A DNA stretch of 64,000 nucleotides from Quercus robur (lineage: Eukaryota; Streptophyta; Magnoliopsida; Fagales; Fagaceae), in assembly GCF_932294415.1 (NCBI RefSeq), contig NC_065543.1, positions 45,285,777 to 45,349,776 on the forward strand, given 5' to 3'. Made by a program: the position numbers and the translations under genes. Shown in pieces: positions 56,716 to 64,000 of the stretch (position 1 is the stretch's first letter; the number at the start of each line of letters is the position of its first letter). The notes under the pieces are model-generated. The model did not search any database and was not told the origin of the DNA. It saw only the letters and a list, made by a program, of their open reading frames with translations.

Positions 56716-58089
56716 ATCATAAAAAAAAAAAAACTATGACCTTTTCTGATAGTTGCTAAACAATCTTACAAATAGAGATGATCACCCAACCAATGATATT
56801 TGGTAGTTTGATTAGTGGATTGGACGTATGATGTATCATCAAAGAAACCTTTTGATATAACCAGTTCATCATGAAGCACTTGATTACTATAAAATCCCAA
56901 CAAAGGTTTTCTCTTTTGATCACTTATAAGTAGCGTAAAATTGTGTACCGTGACAGTGAGATTAAGGGTCAGAAAAGAATGCTATTTCTAACCATATATT
57001 CTTGTAGGAACTATAAAAGAATTTTAGTCAGCTTTTCTGGAACTAGATAAGCCTTGCAGGTTTGCATTATAAAATAAATATCGAGATACTTGTATATCCT
57101 GTCTCTTAGTTTCTGCAGCAACCAGAGATCATTCCTAGTGTGCTTTGTGAACATCTCAATAAACAGATATCTTTCTACAGCTCCAATCTTGGTAACATCA
57201 GTCACTCTCTTCCCCTTAAATTCTTTTTTACTTCCATTGTTGGTAGTCTATCAATTGCTGCCTATTGCAGAACCAATTCCTCATCCTACTCTATGATAGA
57301 TTCTCCACCAGAATTGACTGTTGAAGCATATTTTTGAAATGGTCATTGGAAGCTTCTTCCAATTGTTGTTAGATCTATTTTTTGAATTGAAATGCTGTGT
57401 ATTTATTCTTGGTCTTCACTGAGGTTGATTATAGCGAGTATCGTAGACAAGTATTTCTAATAACCCAAAAACAGAAAAGATACTGATTCTTTGATTTGAC
57501 TAGCAACTTCCCAGATACTTCTTGATCCCAAGTTGTTAGGGAATGTAATGTAAAATAGTAGATGTTGGGATTTTATAATTGCAATAAGGGACAACTAAGA
57601 TTTTATAATTGCAATAAGGGACAACTAACTTCTTGGAGAATTTTCAGTCTTGTTATCTGCTTTATGTCAAGGTACGTAGTCACCTTCTGAGAGAAAGATT
57701 AAGAGATAAAGAAACAAAAGCAACAATTTCATTATTATTCAAGGTGATACAAAGAGGAATGACATGGATCTATTTATAGATAACTAGCCATAATTTAATT
57801 GACACACAAGATTCAAGACTATTGGCTCACTAATCTCTCATATGTTCTTACTAATATCACGTGTATATAAGAAATACAATTGTGATAAATGTGATTAGGG
57901 TCCTAGACTACTGATCAACTCACTCTTGCTTATCCAACTGTAACTAACTTTCCTAATCTAATTCCACCGTTGGGATCTCATCCATTTTAGCGGTCTGTGT
58001 ATGCTTTGCAATGACTAGCTGACAGTACGAACATTTGTTTTAGCATTTTAATGTGGCTAGAGCGTGCGGTTTGATGGGGCATCAAAATT
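56716..58089. other. Spacer with 30-bp tandem duplication
   Basis: gattttataattgcaatAAG plus gggacaactaa is repeated exactly at 57569-57598 and 57599-57628. Open frames near 57090-57340 have no recognisable motif. Confidence 0.4.
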
Positions 58090-58665
58090 GAGGACAGAGT
58101 ACATCATACCAGGATCTATCAAAAGCTGGTTATTTTTATGGCTTGAAAGTAACTTTTTGGAGAGAGGAATGCTAGGGACACCAATTTTGACACAATTTTT
58201 GTATCACAACTCACCATATGGCGAGTTGTGATTAATAAAGGGGTGTTTCCATATGGTCTACTGACACACCTTATTAATCACAACTCGCCATCTCCATATG
58301 GCCCACTGACACACCCTTATCAATCACAACTCGCTATGTAACACAAAGTTGTGAGAAAATTAATGTCCCTAGTATTTCTCAATTTGAGAGCAAGAGTAGA
58401 TAACCATCTCTAAGGTGCTGGTCACTAGCTTGTGAGCAATCTAGATTGGCAGAAATAAAGGATTTTGAAGGCACTGGTGTTAATGCTTTATCCATTTATA
58501 ATTTTGCATCCAAGTCTGAATCTATATTTAGGCACAATTCACAGTTCACGAAGAAGCTAGGTTGGAAGGAAAGGAGTACAGTGAGTAGCCAAAAGCGATG
58601 CAAATCCAATTATGAACATATTAAGCAGCAGACCCGTATGTGTACCAATCATATCAATCACAAAC
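58090..58665 (+). repeat. Local duplication, copy 2, split by a MITE
   Basis: Matches 56405-56715 on both sides of the MITE at 58166-58384. It lies just downstream (3') of the small membrane-protein gene, so it could be its 3' flank. Confidence 0.65.
58166..58384. mobile_element. MITE with internal tcacaactcgcca repeats
   Basis: The terminal ggaatgctagggacaccaat pairs with the reverse complement of attaatgtccctagtatttc. The interior has two diverged copies of tcacaactcgcca(t) with tggcccactgacacacc. Its absence from the paralogous copy at 56.4 kb marks it as an insertion. Confidence 0.7.
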
Positions 58666-58877
58666 GAAACCACACCATATTCTTCAATCATTGCAATACG
58701 TAAATACAGAACATATATAACTGAACAGGAACAATACAGTACAGAATAATATACACCTTATAGAAGTTGCAAAACCATACTAGTCTTAGGTATTTAAACT
58801 AAATTAGATCAGAGCATGGAAGTAGTATAACGTACAAGAAATGCATAATTTTGAATCGCTCCAGTCAGTTCATATAT

Positions 58878-59210
58878 TCAGAGGGACTGAAGTTCTACAG
58901 TACCCAGCTGGCTTCTGGCGCTGTTGCGTCCACACTTGCATAACTTAAAAATGAGTGCTGCAAAGAGGATCATCAGCACTACTATCGCTGTAGCGACTCG
59001 GATGTGTAGTAAGAACCATTCTTCACTGTTACCAACAAAAACAACAACAAAAATTGGTATAAAAAATTGGGAAACGTTAATAAAAAGAAAATTTGAGGTA
59101 TATTATTACGTGTTCCGAGGAGGCGGAGGAGCAAGAGTGAAGTAATGTGGAGTGGGAGGAGCTAGAGGCAGAGAGTTTGCAATTGGGCTGGTAGGCTGGA
59201 ACCCTGCCAT
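58878..59210 (-). CDS. Small single-pass membrane protein, 82 residues, two exons; function unknown
   Basis: Exons 59210-59110 (101 nt) and 59025-58878 (148 nt) are joined by a GT..AG intron (GTAATA..GGTAACAG), giving 83 codons with stop. The protein starts MAGFQPTSPIANSLPLAPPT, has a proline-rich N-terminal ~33 residues (LAPPPPRN), then EEWFLLHIR, one transmembrane helix at about residues 43-61 (VATAIVVLMILFAALIFKLC), a KCGR basic stop-transfer and a short C-tail ending VELQSL. Positive charges after the helix suggest the N-terminus faces out. An AAACCCTAA telo-box lies ~55 bases upstream of the ATG in the likely leader. I do not recognise the family. It could be a pseudogene of a longer protein, but start, splice sites, frame and stop are all intact. 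Confidence 0.5.
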
Positions 59211-59914
59211 TGATGTGCTTCCTGCTTCCTTCAATTGGAGAAAAGGAAATATGAGATTTAGGGTTTTGTGGGAAGACGTACTGGTGATGAAAAGTCATTT
59301 GTCGGGTTTACTTAAAGTCGTTCACTTTTGGTTTATTAGTATATGCTTTAAAAGCATGCATTAAAAACCCCTGAGAGAGTGTGAGAAGAAATCCAAAAAG
59401 ATAAAAAGTGAAAAATAGAGGAATTAATGGTATCTGCCACTATCTCTCTATCTCTGTGTGTGTTGCTATCGTGTGCATGTGAGGCGTGTTACGGTCTCCT
59501 GTGTGTGTGTGAGTGAGTGAGACTAACACTTCCTCATCAAGCGTCACATGTGTGTATGAGAGGCTGGATTCGACAAGCTTGGGAATCTGTTTAGGGCTTT
59601 TTGGCTGAGGAGTGAGATATTATTTTGCCGTGGATTTAATTAGAACCGGGTTAATATAAGTTTTATCAGGGTTGGGTTAAGTTTATACAGTTTTGGTCAT
59701 AAGGTATTTTTGGTATTTTATTTTTTTTGGGTATTTTAAAATTGAGTTCGGTTAATGTATCCTCTAAGGATATATATTAATTATCCATTTTAAGAATCTT
59801 TTTATTAGAAATTAAAAGAGCTGTCAAACTTTCAATTTCTCATAAAAAGTTTTTTAAAATAGTTTCTTAAAGTATGCCCTAAGCTCATACGTTAGCAAAA
59901 CTCTTATACATATT

Positions 59915-60540
59915 CTATATTACAAAAATGGGTATCTACTAAATTTACCACTTATTTTGGTCTAATATGTCTGAGTTCCTAAGAAACTTGGCCACAAGTA
60001 TTTATGAACTCTTTTAAGTTCATTCTGATTTAGCTCTCTCTCTCTCTTGGACCCCACACCCACTTAAGTTAATTTTTGTAATTTTCTAAATCAAATCTTC
60101 CAAGGGTTTTGCTAGAAAAATAGTACCCACCTGTCAGAGCTAAATTCATTTTTACAACATTCATTTGTCCCTCATGTGTTTACTCTTTTCTGCTTTTGTG
60201 TTTTAATTCTTCCAGTTTCAAACACGTGGCCTCTAGAAAAGTTAATCCTCGTAAATCTACTCGTGCTGCATCCCTTGTTCCTCTCTTTGTTGATTGTGAT
60301 CATACTCTTTTTCAAACTGTTAAGCAATTTGAAAATTATCAAGATGATCAATGTCTTAGGAAGATTTAGGGTGAACAGGAAATATGAGTTGATGAGTTGG
60401 TGATGTTCTTGCTTCTTTGGGCTCTTCTATTGTCTAGTCCATATTGGAGAGAGTGGTTAATCTTCAAGCTACTCAAGGGGAGATGCTGCAGTCCTTTTTG
60501 TCTTCTCAAGGTACACAAGTTCAGTTGTTGGAAACGCCAC
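59915..60540 (+). mobile_element. Dispersed retroelement fragment, copy B
   Basis: Collinear with parts of 42940-44360, including the KVNPRKSTRAASLVPLFVDC block at 60240-60300. It is shorter because two segments present in copy A are missing. A TAG at about 60368 interrupts the frame that is open in copy A. Confidence 0.5.
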
Positions 60541-60634
60541 TATAGGCCCAGCAAAAAAATAATAATAATTTGAGGGACATATAGTAATGTTTCAAAAATG
60601 CCACTATAGGTCGTTTTAGAAATGCCACTATAGA

Positions 60635-60846
60635 GGTCCGTTTGGATACTGCTTATTTTACTAAAAACTGAAAACAATAAAAAAAAATAATTTTCAGTTA
60701 CTACTCATAAATGAAAATACTGTTCATTTGCCTATTTGCACTGTTCATGGGCATGAACAGTGCAAGAGGCGCTGGTCCAAAAATTTTTTTTAAAAAAAAA
60801 TGCAAAACGTAAAATGCTGAAACGCATTAGCTATCCAAATGCTCAT
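60635..60846. mobile_element. hAT-like MITE
   Basis: The left end ggtccgtttggatactgctt and the right end ..ctatccaaatg are inverted. The internal palindrome actgttcatgggcatgaacagt is trimmed to ctgttcatgggcatgaacag. Confidence 0.65.
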
Positions 60847-61810
60847 TAGGTCTTGGTCTTACAAAGTCCTATAGTGACGTTTATAAAACGCTACTATAGC
60901 CCAACTCAAAAAAAAAAAAAAAAATTGCCACACTTTCCCGAGTCTTTTGGGTGAATATTGCTAAAAATAAAGTTTATTTGTGATATGTTTATTGTTCAAC
61001 TTTTTTGAAAAAATAAGGAGAGAAGCAAAATTTGGCAATGGTGTTTTAGAAATTTTAAGAAAAAGTATGAGAGAGGAGAAAGAAATAATATGACGGGAAA
61101 AGAGAGGAAAAATGAATTTCTGTGATGTAGTTACCAAAATTCTTGCCCAAGTTGTGTGTTGCCCAAAATAGAGGAGTGCCTGAAATAGAAGAAGTGTCTG
61201 AAAAGGAGAAAAAAAAAAAGGAAGTGTGGCAATGTAGTTGCCGAAATTGTTGGGGAGAAAAGAGAGGAAAAAAAAATAAAGCAATGGAGATGCTGAAATT
61301 GTAGGAGAGAGGGTAAAAGAAAAATGACAAAGTTTAACTACAAAATTTGTTGTAATTTTAGGTTACAAACTTACTCAATATTTTTATTGGAGATGAATTT
61401 TGACAAATCTACCATTGGATTACATCTTCTTCTTATATCCTCCATGCTTGCAAAATTTCAAGAAAATTAAAGATCAATAGGTTTGTCATCAATAAATTGT
61501 TTAAATTGTAAGTTTTTATAGTTAAAATTATGCATAAAATATTAGTTTATAAATAATATACAATTGACACAAAATTTGACATGTGTATTAAGAGAGTAAA
61601 GAACATGCAATTCAAACGTTAGATTTTCAAAATATATAGTAATATTTATTTTATTGAGTAAAATTATAGCCTAAAGTTATAACTAATTTTGTAGCTAAAT
61701 TTTATCCAAAAATTTTTTTTTTTTTTGCCTAATAATTGAATCCAGTTTTTATCTACGAAAAAAAAAATCCAATGATTACCACAAAATATCTAAAAGCTTA
61801 TTGCCTTCCT

Positions 61811-62013
61811 AAGAGTATTACCATCAGGTGTGTCAAATGCCAAATATTTGGCATTTGACACATCAAACACCAATATTCATGCTTCATGAAATGTTCCAAA
61901 TCTCAAATTTTTTTTGTAACATGCTATAGTGCGGTTTCATTTATGAAACCGCACTGTAGCATGTTGCATAAATTTTTTTATCATTTCTTTCGTACCTAAT
62001 GGGAGTATCTCTA

Positions 62014-62014
<1 letters not shown>
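61811..62014. mobile_element. MITE with two internal hairpins
   Basis: gagtattaccatcag at the left pairs with the reverse complement of ctaatgggagtatctc at the right. Inside is a perfect 34-base palindrome (61829-61862, arm tgtgtcaaatgccaaat) and a second stem-loop (about 61919-61964, arm acatgctatagtgcggtttc). A right end further out (gatggaaatgctct at 62718-62731) is also possible, which would make a ~920-bp element. Confidence 0.6.

Positions 62015-62016
<2 letters not shown>

Positions 62017-62075
<59 letters not shown>
62017..62075. repeat. (TC)n microsatellite
   Basis: About 29 TC units. Confidence 0.95.
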
Positions 62076-62076
<1 letters not shown>

Positions 62077-62089
62077 CTACTTAAGATAA

Positions 62090-62380
62090 TTGCTCACTGA
62101 TCTTTCTCACCGATTTGAAGCTCAGCTCGTCGATTGAAGCTTGCCGATCTTTGCTCATCGATCTAAAGTAGAGCTCGCCGATCTTTGCTCGCCGAAATGA
62201 AGCACGCCAATATGAAGCTCACCAATCTGAAGCTGCGTCGTCCTCTGCACCTCTCGTCGCCTTATTCTCCACAACTCGTCGCCGATCTCGCTGCTGATGG
62301 TTGGTTGAGTTTGATTGGTCTATTGGGTTGGGGTTTTGTTGAAGATTTTGAGGGCTTTTTTTTTTTTTTTTTTTTTTTTT

Positions 62381-62412
<32 letters not shown>

Positions 62413-62732
62413 TTGTTGAGATTTTTGGATTTGGAATTTGTTGGAGGATCCAGTGATTGTGGTTGTAGTTTGTGGCGGTGGTTGTTGTTGTGGCGGTGGC
62501 TGTTGGTTCTAGATTAGTGACGACTGCCACTAGGCTGTGTGTTTGTATATTGCCTGGATTTTGAGTAAATATGTTATTTAATGTGTCGTATATATTATTT
62601 TAATGTTTAGAATCAAAGAATAGAACATGTGATAAATGGTGTATTGTAAAATAATGTGGTAAAATAATAAAAGTAGGTTTTTTGTGTTAAAATGACATAA
62701 TTTTGCAACGCTTGATGGAAATGCTCTATAAG
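62090..62732. other. Low-complexity region, likely transposon interior
   Basis: 62100-62240 has degenerate repeats of ctcgccgatctttg and gaagctc, followed by T and TC runs at 62357-62406. Open frames on both strands translate these repeats and are not convincing genes. Confidence 0.4.
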
Positions 62733-63014
62733 ATTAGAAGTCAAATATTAATGGCATAATTGGATCCACCATTTATCTACTAAAAAAAAATAAAAAGAAT
62801 CCGATCATTAGCACAAAAGCACAAAATCCCACTTTCCCACACTTCCCACCTACCCCATTCAAAGTTTTGAATAATAATATTTTAAAAATATTGAAAATTA
62901 GTGGCTAGATTCAAAATAATTAAATTAGTGCTTCCTAAAAAAAAACAAAAAATCAAAATAAGTGGCGAGTACCTTTTCCCATTCCCAAGTCCAACCCACC
63001 TAACCACCCTGCTC

Positions 63015-63941
63015 ATGGTTGTCAATATCATATGATACGAGATACATATTGTACGATACGTATCGTATCATGTGGAAAAAGTTCTGTATCGTATCGGCGT
63101 ATCGTAAGTGTTCATGAATCGTACGATATAATGTGCGTATTGTATGAATCGTATCGTATTGTATCGTAAAATCATACATATCGTACGATACATAGAAAAA
63201 TACTTTAAAATGAGATTTTTTTTTTGGTCAAAATTTGTACTTTTATTGAATCTAACAAGTTGTTAGACTTGTTTTTAGCAAAAAAATTATTAGTTTACTT
63301 AATTTAGCCTACTAAAATAACATATTCATAAGTTTTTTTCCCGGCTCTCCTACAATTGGACTACACAGTACACACTTAACTTTCACTTTAATATTTATTT
63401 TTATTTTTATCATTATTGTTATAAGTCCAAGATAATAGAATGCCAAAAAAAAATTATAAAAAAATTATTAAAATAAAAAGAACAAGAAAAGATAGTAAAT
63501 GTTAATGACGAATAACAATGAAGAAAATTTTAATGAAGAAATAAATTTGAAAAATTATAAACATGATGATAGCGTTGACTTAGATGGGGTTAATTAGGTA
63601 ATTTGATGAATATGATGAAAATAAATTATTATTTTTGGTTCATTTGTAATATATTATCACTTTTGAATTTAAGTAATTTGAATGTGTATGTTATTAACAC
63701 ATGCTAGTTTGATTTATTTAGTTAGCTTGTTAAATATTATTACATTAGTGATGAAAAAATTAGTTATTAGTTGAATACATTCAAAATTTATAATGAATAT
63801 ACCCTTTATATATGTATATTTATAATTTTTTATAAATTTTATTAAGTGTTTGTATATCTTACAATATACGATACGATACGATACAACGATATGAAAAAAT
63901 TAAATATCGATTTACGATACGATTCACGTTTTGACAACTAT
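63015..63941 (+). mobile_element. Non-autonomous Mutator-like element, GATACG-rich family, copy 2
   Basis: Ends ATGGTTGTCAA..TTGACAACTAT. The flanks caccctgctc and aaacctgctt match at 7 of 10. The terminal ~180 bases at each end are rich in tatcgta/tacgata units (acgatacgatacgatac near 63870). The 927 bp have no ORF and are the reverse complement of 41116-42056. Confidence 0.75.
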
Positions 63942-64000
63942 AAACCTGCTTGTAATTGGGAAAGTAAGCTTCATCTTCTCCGGTTCTTCTCTTAATTTGT

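Noticed and set aside
62185..62530. Open frames with poly-Phe/Ser-Leu on plus and poly-Lys/Arg-Glu on minus
   Set aside because: They translate T and TC microsatellites inside probable transposon DNA.
1..64000. CRISPR arrays, bacterial operons, tRNA or rRNA genes
   Set aside because: The sequence is a plant nuclear region. No direct-repeat/spacer arrays, cloverleaf tRNA genes or rRNA segments were seen; the tRNA-like boxes at 1880-1935 belong to a SINE.

Overview
This window looks like a chromosome segment from a flowering plant, most likely a woody eudicot. I suspect a Fagaceae-type tree from the general look of the repeats, but the sequence alone does not prove that. It is AT-rich, has spliced genes with GT..AG introns and plant promoter motifs, and is dominated by transposable elements. 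Only four host genes can be supported: an intronless PUB18/PUB19-type U-box E3 ligase (4259-6301, +); the small acidic proteasome-lid subunit DSS1/SEM1 (exons 8206-8296 and 12725-12855, +, separated by a 4.4-kb intron full of repeats); an ATL-type RING-H2 E3 ligase (15306-15755, -); and a two-exon gene for an 82-residue single-pass membrane protein (58878-59210, -).

Layout. 1-4 kb: intergenic DNA with a MITE, a full-length tRNA-type SINE with a perfect 17-bp target duplication, and several tiny poly(A)-tailed insertions flanked by long target duplications. 4-16 kb: the three E3/proteasome genes. The DSS1 intron holds two foldback elements, one a near-perfect hairpin with a G-box and a TATA box in each arm. 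17-22 kb: a solo LTR and degraded repeats. 22-36.5 kb: a retrotransposon nest. A tail-to-tail pair of ~1.5-kb LTRs (an older element) is split by a structurally complete 10.7-kb Ty3/gypsy element of Tat-like organisation (23323-34005; target duplication ATGAT; 620-bp LTRs differing at 13 sites by my count; PBS matching tRNA-Lys). Its gag-pol is broken by two stops and five frame changes. Downstream, on the opposite strand, it carries an uninterrupted three-coding-exon ORF of 709 codons. A segmental duplication lies on both sides of the nest.

36.5-64 kb: gene-poor. It holds LINE relics, hAT/Mutator-type MITEs, a second solo LTR of the family seen at 17 kb, a 232-bp tandem duplication, a MULE transposase N-terminal relic, two opposed copies of a GATACG-rich Mutator-like element, and the small membrane-protein gene.

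Three of the four genes belong to the ubiquitin-proteasome system (two E3 ligases and a proteasome-lid subunit). I read this as coincidence of plant gene content, not a functional cluster. All assignments come from reading the sequence; no database search was run.
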